Positions 1-7,014 of a DNA stretch of 7,720 nucleotides are shown here, one piece after another. Each line of letters opens with the position of its first letter. Within the stretch, counting starts at the first letter, position 1. The notes under the pieces are model-generated. The model saw nothing but the letters and a program-made list of their open reading frames with translations. It did not search any database and was not told the origin of the DNA. The position numbers were made by a program, and so were the translations under genes. Origin of the DNA: JAAYXU01 sp050942555 (GTDB taxonomy: Bacteria; Bacillota; Clostridia; Christensenellales; UMGS416); contig JBMNNN010000099.1 in NCBI GenBank assembly GCA_050942555.1, positions 1 through 7,720 on the forward strand, in the 5' to 3' direction.

Positions 1-1421
1 CCCAGGAACTCGAGATCATTCGCGGTGGGCCTGTACTCCTGGCGGCACAGCGGGCATATGCGGCGCACCAGACGCTGGGAGATGATGCCCACCAGCGCGG
101 AGGACAGCATATAGGGCTCCACACCCATGTCGATGAGCCGCGAGATCGTGCTGGCCGAGTCGTTGGTGTGGATCGTCGAGAGCACCAGGTGGCCGGTGAT
201 CGCGGCGCGTACCGCGATATCCACGGTCTCCTGGTCGCGTATCTCGCCGATCATGATGATGTCCGGGTCCTGCCGCAGTATGGACCTGAGGCCCGTGGCG
301 AACGTAAGTCCCGCCTTCGGGTTGACCTGCACCTGATTGATGCCGTCTATGAGGTACTCTACGGGGTCCTCGATCGTAATGATATTGTCGGCCTCGCTGT
401 TGAGTTCGCTGAGCATCGTGTACAGCGTCGTCGACTTTCCGCTTCCGGTAGGCCCGGTTACCAGTATGATGCCGTTTGGGTTTTTGAGGAGCTCGTCGAA
501 CTTGACAAGGTTCTCCTGCGTAAATCCCAGCTCGCTCTTGGGGCGCAGGAAGTTCGTGCGGTCCAGAAGCCGCATGACCACCTTTTCTCCGTACACGCCG
601 GGCAGCGTCGAAATGCGCAGGTCGATATTGTGCTCGCCGATGACGACCTCGTAGCGCCCGTCCTGCGGCACGCGCTTCTCGGCGATGTTCATGTCGGACA
701 TGATTTTGATACGGGTGATGAGCGCCGACTGCGCCTCTTTGGGGACGGTGAGCTCGGTGTGGAGCTTGCCGTCCACGCGGAACCGGACGCGGACGCTGCT
801 TTCGGCGGGCTCGATGTGGATGTCGCTGGCGCCCTCGCGCGCGGCCTGCTCGATGATCGAGTTGACAAGCCGCACGATGGGCGCGCTGCCGACCTCGATG
901 CCCGGGTCGACCGCCGCTTCGGCCGCGATTTCGTCGAGGCTCTGGGTGCGGCTGAAGTCCTCGATCGCCTTCTCGGCGTACTCGTTACCGTAGAGCGCTT
1001 CGATCGCGTTGAGGATCGACTCCTCCCTGGCCAGGAGCGGCTGCACGTCCATGTGCGTGACCATGCGCACGTCGTCGACGGCCAGGAAGCTGAAAGGGTC
1101 CTCCATCGCGACCAGCAGCCGGCCGCCCTCGTTTCTGACGGGCACCAGCTTGTGGCGGCGGGCGATATTGACGGGCAGCAGCGAAGCCATCTCCGGGGAG
1201 ATCGTGATCCTGTCCAGATCGATATAGGGCACGCCCAGCTGCTTTTCCAGCACCCGCATGATCTGCGTGTCGGTGATCAGTTTTCTTTTTTTCAGGATAT
1301 CGCCCAGACGCTGCCCGGTTTCGCGCTGCACGGCTAGCGCGTCGTCCAGCTGCTCGCGCGTAATGATGCCCTCTTCGAGCAGCATCTGGCCCAGGTATTT
1401 CTTCTGCTTGAGTTCAGCCAT
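1..1421 (-). CDS. gspE: GspE/PilB-type pilus/secretion assembly ATPase with MshEN N-domain (3' end outside window)
   Basis: Cytoplasmic hexameric ATPase that powers assembly of a type IV pilus or type II secretion pseudopilus. The 473 codons present read in order: an N-terminal MshEN domain (about residues 8-150) with two tandem motifs, residues 9-32 and 38-61, five residues apart; the N2 domain with REGASDIHIEP near 195-205; Walker A GPTGSGKST at 323-331; an Asp box ITIEDPVEY; Walker B ending GEIRD at 392-396; a His box HLVLSTIHTND at 411-421; and the first CxxC of the zinc-binding C-terminal module (Cys456, Cys459). Family members are about 500-570 residues, so roughly the last 30-100, including the second CxxC, lie beyond the left edge. 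I chose ATG 1421 because GGAGGG lies 12 nt upstream; in-frame ATGs at 1433 (that site almost touching) and 1463 (no site) are less likely. Sequence alone does not separate PilB from GspE, and PilT is excluded by the N-domain and length. The partner genes should lie to the left. Confidence 0.95.
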   Translation of the reverse strand, partial: MAELKQKKYLGQMLLEEGIITREQLDDALAVQRETGQRLGDILKKRKLITDTQIMRVLEKQLGVPYIDLDRITISPEMASLLPVNIARRHKLVPVRNEGGRLLVAMEDPFSFLAVDDVRMVTHMDVQPLLAREESILNAIEALYGNEYAEKAIEDFSRTQSLDEIAAEAAVDPGIEVGSAPIVRLVNSIIEQAAREGASDIHIEPAESSVRVRFRVDGKLHTELTVPKEAQSALITRIKIMSDMNIAEKRVPQDGRYEVVIGEHNIDLRISTLPGVYGEKVVMRLLDRTNFLRPKSELGFTQENLVKFDELLKNPNGIILVTGPTGSGKSTTLYTMLSELNSEADNIITIEDPVEYLIDGINQVQVNPKAGLTFATGLRSILRQDPDIIMIGEIRDQETVDIAVRAAITGHLVLSTIHTNDSASTISRLIDMGVEPYMLSSALVGIISQRLVRRICPLCRQEYRPTANDLEFL

Positions 1422-1496
1422 GAACTGTACCATCCCTCCGCTATAAGGGCTGCCTATACTCATTATCGGACGGTGACCGAATAGTAAACTCCCGCG

Positions 1497-1518
1497 CCTG
1501 CGCATACTGGAGCGCAGG
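1497..1518. promoter_or_regulatory. Perfect 7-bp inverted repeat upstream of the kinase promoter
   Basis: CCTGCGC and GCGCAGG form a perfect inverted repeat around an 8-nt centre (ATACTGGA). It ends 15 bp before the -35 box of the plus-strand promoter at 1534. It could be an operator for a dimeric regulator of the kinase-phosphorylase operon, or a hairpin in the 5' leader of the divergent ATPase mRNA. No T-run follows on either strand, so it is not a terminator. The symmetry is seen directly; the function is inferred. Confidence 0.4.
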
Positions 1519-1533
1519 TGATTCTCATCCCGG

Positions 1534-1562
1534 TTGACAAATATATAATAACACGAAATAAT
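1534..1562 (+). promoter_or_regulatory. Sigma-A type promoter of the kinase-phosphorylase operon
   Basis: A perfect -35 TTGACA (1534-1539), a 17-bp spacer and a -10 AATAAT (1557-1562, five of six matches to TATAAT) lie in AT-rich DNA between GC-rich genes. Transcription would start near 1569-1570, giving a leader of about 50 nt before the kinase start. The consensus -35 with ideal spacing makes this the strongest promoter in the window. Confidence 0.75.
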
Positions 1563-1571
1563 ATGGGTAAA
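1542..1571 (-). promoter_or_regulatory. Possible divergent promoter for the ATPase gene
   Basis: Reading the minus strand, TTTACC (1571-1566) and TATATA (1547-1542) stand 18 bp apart, each with four of six consensus matches. If real, it overlaps the plus-strand promoter face to face, and the ATPase mRNA would have a leader of about 115 nt containing the 1497-1518 inverted repeat. The DNA is AT-rich, so chance matches are likely. The ATPase gene may also have other start sites. Confidence 0.3.
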
Positions 1572-1580
1572 CAGAAAATT

Positions 1581-1625
1581 ATGAAAAATTATCAATATGT
1601 AAATAAAGGGATATGGTGCATATGA
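1581..1625 (+). other. Possible 14-codon upstream ORF in the kinase leader
   Basis: ATG at 1581 opens a 14-codon frame, MKNYQYVNKGIWCI, that ends at a TGA (1623-1625) overlapping the preferred kinase start (ATG 1622) as ATGA. The only purine-rich stretch upstream is GGG at 1565-1567, 13 nt away and probably at or before the transcript start, so translation would be weak or near-leaderless. It may be chance in AT-rich DNA. If translated, it would couple entry of ribosomes to the kinase start at 1622. Confidence 0.2.
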
Positions 1626-2560
1626 AGCAGGGGTACAGTTGCGCGATCGCGGTGCTGGGAAGCCTCAACTATGATTTCGTCGTACGGGGGCCCCGCCTGC
1701 CCGCCCGGGGCGAAACCGTGATGGGCGACCGCTTCAGCATGCAGTGCGGCGGCAAGGGCGCAAACCAGGCCTGCCAGGCAGCGCTGCTGGGCGCGCGCGT
1801 GACGATGATCGGCTGCGTCGGGCGGGATTTCATGGGCGACGAGCAGCTCAAGTCGCTGGGCGGCGCAGGCGCGGAGCTCGCGCACATATACAGGCACCCG
1901 GAGCTTCCCACCGGCGCATGCGCGATCCATGTGGACAGCCGCGGGGACAATACGATCATGGTCGCGGTCGGCGCGAACGACGCCGTGACGCCCGCGATGG
2001 TCGAGGCGGCGCGCGGGGAAATCGAGAGCGCCGACGTATTCGTCACGCAGCTGGAGATCGGCGAGGCCGCAATTATACGGGGGCTCGAAATCGCAAGCGC
2101 GGCGGGCCGCTTCGTGATACTCGACCCCGCGCCCATGCGGCCCGTCCCCGGGTCTGTCTGGGGCATGATCGATCTTGTCAAGCCCAACGAGACCGAGGCG
2201 GCCTACTATACGGGCATTGAGCGGGAGGGCCGCAGCCTCATAGAGTGGGCCGCCCTGATGGCCACGAAGCTGCGCGCGATGGGCCCGCGCCATGCGGTCA
2301 TCACGCTGGGCGGCGCGGGCGCATGGTACGACGGGCCTGAGGGCGCGTTCCTCGTACCGGGGTTTGCCGTCGACGCGGTGGACACGACCGGCGCGGGAGA
2401 CTCGTTCTCGGGCGCGCTGGCCGTCGCGATCGCGGAGGGCATGCCGATGCGCGACGCGATCCGGTTCGCGAACGCTGCCGGCGCGGTGACGGCGATGCGC
2501 GACGGAGCGCAGGTCTCGATGCGCGGCAGGGAGCATGTGGAGGCACTGCTGCACCGATGA
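1622..2560 (+). CDS. rbsK: Ribokinase-like PfkB family sugar kinase
   Basis: Cytoplasmic ATP-dependent kinase of the PfkB family, closest by motif to ribokinase (D-ribose to ribose-5-phosphate). The 312-residue length matches E. coli ribokinase (309). Visible motifs: GSLNYD at 13-18 with the sugar-contacting Asn16 and Asp18; the ribokinase signature GGKGANQA at 43-50; QLE with Glu145, matching the sugar-contacting Glu143 of E. coli; KPNETEA at 187-193; DTTGAGDSFSGAL at 254-266 with catalytic base Asp260; and a C-terminal RDGAQVSM like the ribokinase monovalent-cation loop. ATG 1622 is preferred because AAAGGG at 1605-1610 is 11 nt away. ATG 1613 (three residues longer, only 2 nt from that site) and GTG 1616 are alternatives. 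The stop overlaps the phosphorylase start (ATGA), so the two are translated together. That pairing leaves deoxyribose, ribose-1-phosphate or a nucleoside as possible substrates. Family is certain; substrate is not. Confidence 0.9.
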   Translation: MKQGYSCAIAVLGSLNYDFVVRGPRLPARGETVMGDRFSMQCGGKGANQACQAALLGARVTMIGCVGRDFMGDEQLKSLGGAGAELAHIYRHPELPTGACAIHVDSRGDNTIMVAVGANDAVTPAMVEAARGEIESADVFVTQLEIGEAAIIRGLEIASAAGRFVILDPAPMRPVPGSVWGMIDLVKPNETEAAYYTGIEREGRSLIEWAALMATKLRAMGPRHAVITLGGAGAWYDGPEGAFLVPGFAVDAVDTTGAGDSFSGALAVAIAEGMPMRDAIRFANAAGAVTAMRDGAQVSMRGREHVEALLHR

Positions 2561-3873
2561 ACATACTGACCCTCATCGAAAAAAAGAAGCGCGGCGAAGC
2601 GATTTCGGAGGCCGAGATCCGCTTTTTTATCGACGGATACGTGCGCGGGGAGATACCCGACTACCAGGCGTCGGCGCTCCTTATGGCGGTTTGCTTTATG
2701 GGCATGGACGCCGCCGAGACCGCGGCGCTGACGCGGGCGATGGCCGAGTCGGGCGAGCGGGCTGACCTGTCCAGCATCCCCGGCATCAAGGTCGACAAGC
2801 ATAGCACCGGCGGCGTGGCCGATACGACCACGCTGATCGCCGCGCCGCTGGCCGCGGCCTGCGGGGTCCCGGTCGCGAAGATGTCGGGCCGCGGGCTGGG
2901 ACATACCGGCGGCACGCTCGACAAACTGGCCGCGATACCCGGCATGCGCGTAGAGTTCACGGTGCGCGAGCTCGTGCGCCTCGTGGAAAGGATCGGTATC
3001 GCGGTCGTCGGACAGACCGGCGACCTGGCCCCGGCCGACCGGATGCTGTACGCGCTGCGCGACGTGACCGCGACGGTAGACAGCCCCCCGCTGATCGCGT
3101 CGAGCATCATGAGCAAGAAGATCGCCGCGGGCTGTCAGGCTCTGGTGCTGGACGTCAAGTTCGGTTCGGGGGCATTTAACCCGACGCCCGAGCGCGCATA
3201 TGAGCTGGCCCGCACGATGGCCGATCTGGGCCGCCTGAGCGGCATACGCACGACGGCGCTCGTCACCGATATGAACGAGCCGCTGGGGCGGCGCGTAGGA
3301 AACGGGCTGGAGGTCGCCGAAGCGCTCGATGTGCTGTCGGGACGGATCACGCAGGGCAGACTCCGCAGTGTGGCGCTGGCGCTTGCGGCCGAGATGCTGA
3401 CGCTGGGCGGCATAACCCCTTCGCCTGAGGCGGCGCAGCCGCTGCTCAGGCGCGCGCTTCAGGAGGGCCGGGGCATCGAAAAGCTGCTGGCGATGGTGGC
3501 GGCCCAGGGCGGGGACGCGGCGGCGCTCGAGCGGCCCGGCGCGCTGTGGCCCGTGCGCCGGACTGAGGAAGTTCTGGCCGGGCGGGACGGGTACGTGGCG
3601 CGGATCGACGCGCGCGCCGTCGGGCAGGCCGCGGGCCTCCTGGGCGCGGGCCGCTTCCGGAAGGACGACGTCATCGATTCGGCGGTAGGTGTAACGATGC
3701 ACTGCCGGCTCGGGGACGCGGTGCGAAGGGGCGAACCCCTCGCGACGCTGCATATCAATGCCGAGCGGCACGCCGCCGAGGCGCGCAGCATGCTGCTTGC
3801 GGCCATCGGTATCGCCGACGAAGCGCCCGCTCCCGCGCCGGTCATCTTTGGGCGCGTCGGGTCGCAGGGGTAA
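2557..3873 (+). CDS. pdp: Pyrimidine-nucleoside phosphorylase (NP-II family)
   Basis: Reversibly cleaves uridine, thymidine or deoxyuridine with phosphate to give the base and (deoxy)ribose-1-phosphate; cytoplasmic homodimer in nucleoside salvage. The 438 residues match the family (about 430-440). Visible are an N-terminal helical domain, the phosphate-binding KHSTGGVADT at 81-90, the family signature SGRGLGHTGGTLDK at 110-123, and the active-site residues His82, Arg168, Ser183 and Lys187 at positions equivalent to the Bacillus enzyme. Lys108 (VAKMS) is the residue I recall separating broad-specificity PyNP from thymidine phosphorylase, which has Met there, so uridine is probably also used. 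The C-terminal alpha/beta domain ending near 425 is complete. The start overlaps the kinase stop by 4 nt. A GGAGG lies 13 nt upstream, so translation probably relies on coupling. No deoB or deoC, which usually handle the sugar phosphate, is in this window. Confidence 0.95.
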   Translation: MNILTLIEKKKRGEAISEAEIRFFIDGYVRGEIPDYQASALLMAVCFMGMDAAETAALTRAMAESGERADLSSIPGIKVDKHSTGGVADTTTLIAAPLAAACGVPVAKMSGRGLGHTGGTLDKLAAIPGMRVEFTVRELVRLVERIGIAVVGQTGDLAPADRMLYALRDVTATVDSPPLIASSIMSKKIAAGCQALVLDVKFGSGAFNPTPERAYELARTMADLGRLSGIRTTALVTDMNEPLGRRVGNGLEVAEALDVLSGRITQGRLRSVALALAAEMLTLGGITPSPEAAQPLLRRALQEGRGIEKLLAMVAAQGGDAAALERPGALWPVRRTEEVLAGRDGYVARIDARAVGQAAGLLGAGRFRKDDVIDSAVGVTMHCRLGDAVRRGEPLATLHINAERHAAEARSMLLAAIGIADEAPAPAPVIFGRVGSQG

Positions 3874-3881
3874 TCATGGCG

Positions 3882-3910
3882 TTCCCAAACCCGCTCCAAT
3901 CCTGTATAAT
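3882..3910 (+). promoter_or_regulatory. Promoter of the lipoprotein gene
   Basis: TTCCCA (3882-3887, four of six to TTGACA), a 17-bp spacer and a perfect TATAAT (3905-3910) lie just after the phosphorylase stop codon. The start point would be near 3917. This leaves about 19 nt of leader carrying GAGG at 3927-3930 before ATG 3936, and rules out the upstream ATG at 3876 as the lipoprotein start on this transcript. Confidence 0.65.
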
Positions 3911-3935
3911 GAACATCATGCACAATGAGGTCACG

Positions 3936-4838
3936 ATGAAACGAATCTCCGTTATCGCGCTGCTGCTCGCTGTGGCGCTTTCGGCCTGCAGCCCGGAGCC
4001 GCAGGCGACCGCGGGCGAACTGCTGCCGCGCCCGACCGGCGGCGCGGCCCTCCCCGAGGGCTGCACGCTGCGCGTCGAGTACTGGGCCGAAAGCGCTGAC
4101 GGACGCTTCCCGTACGCCGAGGCGGACTGCTCGGATGAGACCTGCGCGGCGCTGATCGCGCTCCTGTCGGGCGCCGTGGAGCAGCCCGCCGAGCAGGTGG
4201 GCGCGCTGTCGCCCGAAGCCGGGTGCTGTCACCGCATCACGCTTGCCGTCCCCGGCGGCGCACGGCTGGAGTTTCTCTATATCGGGGAGCGCGATTTGCT
4301 GGCATACCGCGAGGAAGTCGCGCTCGAGCAGGGCAGCGCGTACGAGTACCGGTTCTTTAGCGCGGCAAACGATATGAAAGCCTGTCTGGCACAGCTCAGG
4401 CAGCGGGCTGCGGAGCCCGAAGCGGAGACCGCGGAGATACCGCTGAGCCCCGCGCAACTGCGGGCCGCCATCGACGGGGACGCGCTGGCTGCGGCGGGCA
4501 CTCCCGTCGGATACGAAGCGTATCCGGACGCGGAGGACTTCATCGCCGATCTGGGCCCGGCCTGCTATGTGCTGACCGGACGCGACCTTCCGTCCCTGCC
4601 AGCGGGCAGGCTGCTCATAGTGGCGCGCACCGCCGCCGCGAGCGGCGACCCTGTGAACCTCGCCATTACCGGAGTCGAAATCGTCGACCGCTACGTGAAG
4701 GTGCGCGTCGCGCCCGCGGACGCCGACAGCCCGGACTGCGCGGTTCTCGTGGACAGCGCCTGCGCGGACGCGGAACGCATATTCGTGTTCGTCGACGCCG
4801 ATGGGCGGATCGTCGATGCGCTTGTGATTGACACATAA
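3936..4838 (+). CDS. Cysteine-rich lipoprotein of unknown function
   Basis: A 300-residue lipoprotein, exported and lipid-anchored at the cell surface. The signal peptide is a Lys-Arg start, a hydrophobic core and a lipobox LSAC, with the lipidated cysteine at position 18. ATG 3936 was chosen over in-frame ATGs at 3876, 3909 and 3918 because GAGG sits 5 nt upstream and the frame then begins exactly at the signal peptide. The mature part has two apparent globular regions (about 40-155 and 170-300) separated by a Glu/Ala-rich linker near 158-170. Nine further cysteines lie at 43, 65, 70, 97, 98, 150, 210, 268 and 276. The C-terminal third, rich in beta-strand patterns, loosely resembles the PrcB C-terminal type of surface domain, but the match is too weak to name it. 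I do not recognise the family. It has its own promoter and stands between the salvage operon and a membrane-protein gene. Confidence 0.8.
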   Translation: MKRISVIALLLAVALSACSPEPQATAGELLPRPTGGAALPEGCTLRVEYWAESADGRFPYAEADCSDETCAALIALLSGAVEQPAEQVGALSPEAGCCHRITLAVPGGARLEFLYIGERDLLAYREEVALEQGSAYEYRFFSAANDMKACLAQLRQRAAEPEAETAEIPLSPAQLRAAIDGDALAAAGTPVGYEAYPDAEDFIADLGPACYVLTGRDLPSLPAGRLLIVARTAAASGDPVNLAITGVEIVDRYVKVRVAPADADSPDCAVLVDSACADAERIFVFVDADGRIVDALVIDT

Positions 4839-4877
4839 AGCGCCGGATTTGAAAATGCATTCGTCCTGATGCCTTTT
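4818..4877 (+). terminator. Weak hairpins after the lipoprotein gene
   Basis: Two hairpins occur around and after the stop codon. One pairs GCGCTTGTG (4818-4826) with CACATAAAGCGC (4832-4843) around a 5-nt loop, with a 3-nt bulge. The second pairs AAAATGCAT (4852-4860) with ATGCCTTTT (4869-4877), with one mismatch and an 8-nt loop, and its A and T runs make it usable from either strand. Neither has a strong GC stem followed by a free U-run, so any termination would be partial. The structure is seen; the role is inferred. Confidence 0.25.
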
Positions 4878-4886
4878 ACGCCGGGC

Positions 4887-4915
4887 TGTTCATCCGCGGG
4901 TATATATGGTATAAA
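4887..4915 (+). promoter_or_regulatory. Extended -10 promoter of the DUF2207 gene
   Basis: TGGTATAAA at 4907-4915 is an extended -10 element (TGn followed by TATAAA, five of six). The -35 region, TGTTCA at 4887-4892 with 17-bp spacing, is poor, as is common with extended -10 promoters. Transcription near 4922 leaves about 30 nt of leader that holds the GGAAGGAG ribosome site at 4936-4943. A TATAAT at 4918-4923 has no -35 partner. Confidence 0.5.
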
Positions 4916-4952
4916 TATATAATGCAAAAAGTACCGGAAGGAGCGGCCGGAT

Positions 4953-6974
4953 ATGCCCTGCTGCATCGTCGCCGCGGCGGTCGCCGCCTTCGTACCCGTG
5001 TGGGGAATCGTGACCTTCCACCGGTTTACCGGCTGCCGGAACCGGATCGAAAGCCTCTCGGCGAAGCACGCACTTTCAGGACGACAGGGAAGCGCGCAGG
5101 GCTGTAAAGACGGTATGAAAGCGCGAAAAACAGCGGCGTTTCTCCGCTGTATGCGCATCGTGGCGGCGGCGGTAGCGGTCGCCTGTATCGCGCTGTGCTC
5201 CCCGTCGGCCCGGGCCGACGAGGGCGGCTATACGATCACCCGCTACCACGTCGTTATCGACGCGCACCGCGACAACACCTATGACGTGACCGAGACGATC
5301 GCCGTTTTCTTTCCGCAGGCGCGTCATTGCATATACCGGGATATCCCGCTGCGATTCGGCGACAACCGGGCTGCCTTAACCGGCGTATCGACGCACGGGC
5401 ACCAGGTCCAGATCGAAATGCGGCCCGACAGGATCCGTCTCAAGATTGGCGACCCCGGCAGGACCATGACCGGAGAGCAGGTCTACGCGATCCGCTATAC
5501 GCTCGATCTGGGCCAGGATCGGTCGGACAGCGAGGATGTCGTATACCTCAATGTAATCGGCGCATATTGGGACGCGCCGATCGAAGAGGCCGAGTTTGTG
5601 GTCCGCCTTCCGGCCGCGCCCGGGCCGGGACAGGCCGCGCTCATGCGCGGAAGCAGGGGAAGCGCGTCGTCCGCGCATTTGCTCTGGCAGATCGGGGATG
5701 ATGATCGGACAGGCTTCGTCGAGGACAATGTGCTGACCGGACGGATCACGAGGCCGCTTAATCGCTATGAGGGCGTGACGCTTCGGGTCGCGTATCCCGA
5801 AGGAACCTTTTCGGGTGACAGCGACGCCGCCGATCCGATACGCCGGGCAGTGCTGCTCCTTTCGGCGCTCACCGTGGGAGGAGGACTCGCGCTGTGGCTG
5901 CTGCTGGGCCGGGACCGCGCGCTTTCCCCGGCCGCCGCGCCGCGCGCGCCCGACGGCCTGAGCCCGGCGCAGGCAGGCTACATCGTGGATGAAAAGGTGG
6001 ACGGCATCGATCTTGCGTCGATGTTCGCATACTGGGCAAGCCACGGGCACATGGATATCGCCGAAACCGGGCGCAGGGGCTTCCAGCTTACGAAACGGAG
6101 CGATCTGGACGAAGCACATCCCGAAGAGGAGCGCGCGGCGTTTGATGCGCTGTGGCGCCTGGGCGACGGGGGCAGCGTCGAGTCGGGCGATCTTGTCAGC
6201 GCCTATTATGTGGCGGCAGCAGCTTTCCGGGAGAAGACCGCCGCGCGGTTTCAGACCGGCGAACAGCGCCTCGTCGACCCGAAAAGCCAAATAGCGTCGG
6301 GCGTCATCGCGCTGCTGGGCCTTCTGAGCTTCTGGGCGCTCGGCTTCCTGTGGGCGTGGATGACGGTCGGATCCGCCGCAGGCGCCGCGTTCATCGGGTT
6401 CGTGCTGTGCGTTCCATACCTTCTTTACGCGGCGGGATGGCACTGGCTCTGGCGGTACTGGCAGCGCAACAGCGCGGCAATCCGCGCGCTGTCGGCCACG
6501 GTGATGCTGCTGGCTACGGTGCTGCTGCTCGTGATGGTCCATTACCTGACCGGCGCGATTCTGACTCCATTTGAGCGCAATACGCTGGCGGCCACCTCGC
6601 TGGCCGCCGTCGCGCTCCGGCCCCTCGTGCGCAGGAGAACGCCCTGGGGACACGCGATGCTCGAGCGGGCGCTCGGGCTTAGGCGCTTCATACTGGCCGC
6701 CGATCGCGAGCGCATCGCGTCGCTTTGTGACGAGAATCCCGAATACTTCTACGACGTGCTGCCCTACGCGATGGCGCTGGGCCTGACGCAGAAGTGGGCC
6801 AGGCATTTTGAGGGCCTGCTGCGGCGTGCGCCCGAATGGTACCATACCGCCCCGGCCGGAGCCTTCGCGCCGGGCCGTTTCGCCGCGTCGCTGGCGCGCA
6901 CCGCGGGCGCGGTGCAGTCGGCCGCCACATCGCGTCCCGGCGATTGGAGCGGCGGCGGGGGCGGCAGCTGGTAA
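4953..6974 (+). CDS. DUF2207 family multi-pass membrane protein
   Basis: A membrane protein of 673 residues whose biochemical role is unknown for the whole family. Residues 67-88 form a signal peptide or first membrane segment ending SARADE. About 90-290 is an extracytoplasmic beta-rich domain (YTITRYHVVIDAHRDNTYDV opens it), followed by a membrane segment at about 299-318. A soluble region (335-440) with a winged-helix-like stretch (GYIVDEKVDGIDLASMFAY) comes next, then hydrophobic segments near 449-470, 472-495 and 512-535. The family's conserved C-terminal block is NPEYFYDVLPYAMALGL (595-611). The tail ends SGGGGGSW, typical of DUF2207 proteins. ATG 4953 is chosen because AAGGAG lies 9 nt upstream. 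It adds about 54 residues with a further hydrophobic stretch (4-22) before the usual signal. ATG 5115 or 5151 would give the conventional N-terminus but lack ribosome sites. No enzyme motif is visible. The next gene follows after 40 nt. Confidence 0.85.
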   Translation: MPCCIVAAAVAAFVPVWGIVTFHRFTGCRNRIESLSAKHALSGRQGSAQGCKDGMKARKTAAFLRCMRIVAAAVAVACIALCSPSARADEGGYTITRYHVVIDAHRDNTYDVTETIAVFFPQARHCIYRDIPLRFGDNRAALTGVSTHGHQVQIEMRPDRIRLKIGDPGRTMTGEQVYAIRYTLDLGQDRSDSEDVVYLNVIGAYWDAPIEEAEFVVRLPAAPGPGQAALMRGSRGSASSAHLLWQIGDDDRTGFVEDNVLTGRITRPLNRYEGVTLRVAYPEGTFSGDSDAADPIRRAVLLLSALTVGGGLALWLLLGRDRALSPAAAPRAPDGLSPAQAGYIVDEKVDGIDLASMFAYWASHGHMDIAETGRRGFQLTKRSDLDEAHPEEERAAFDALWRLGDGGSVESGDLVSAYYVAAAAFREKTAARFQTGEQRLVDPKSQIASGVIALLGLLSFWALGFLWAWMTVGSAAGAAFIGFVLCVPYLLYAAGWHWLWRYWQRNSAAIRALSATVMLLATVLLLVMVHYLTGAILTPFERNTLAATSLAAVALRPLVRRRTPWGHAMLERALGLRRFILAADRERIASLCDENPEYFYDVLPYAMALGLTQKWARHFEGLLRRAPEWYHTAPAGAFAPGRFAASLARTAGAVQSAATSRPGDWSGGGGGSW

Positions 6975-7014
6975 CCGGCGACGAATACACCGAATGAAAG
7001 TGAGAGGGTGCCCG

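Noticed and set aside
168..1337. 389-codon plus-strand ORF opposite the ATPase
   Set aside because: It is antisense to a gene with all the ATPase motifs. Its protein is low-complexity Arg/Asp/Val-rich, as expected from reading GC-rich codons backwards.
1422..1520. c-di-GMP (GEMM) riboswitch in the ATPase leader
   Set aside because: Looked for because of the MshEN domain, but the conserved GEMM core sequences are not visible; only a simple hairpin is present.
1545..1550. TATAAT as -10 for the TTGACA at 1534
   Set aside because: The spacing would be only 5 bp. The AATAAT at 1557 has the correct 17-bp spacing.
2206..3771. 521-codon minus-strand ORF opposite the kinase and phosphorylase
   Set aside because: Antisense to two genes with intact catalytic motifs; the Arg/Ala/His-rich translation has no domain pattern and there is no ribosome site.
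2557..3873. AMP phosphorylase, or thymidine phosphorylase in the strict sense
   Set aside because: AMP phosphorylases carry an extra N-terminal domain and are about 500 residues. Lys108 instead of Met favours the broad pyrimidine-nucleoside enzyme.
3459..4457. 332-codon minus-strand ORF spanning the phosphorylase-lipoprotein boundary
   Set aside because: It covers two unrelated sense genes and their promoter, and its composition is typical of antisense reading of GC-rich DNA.
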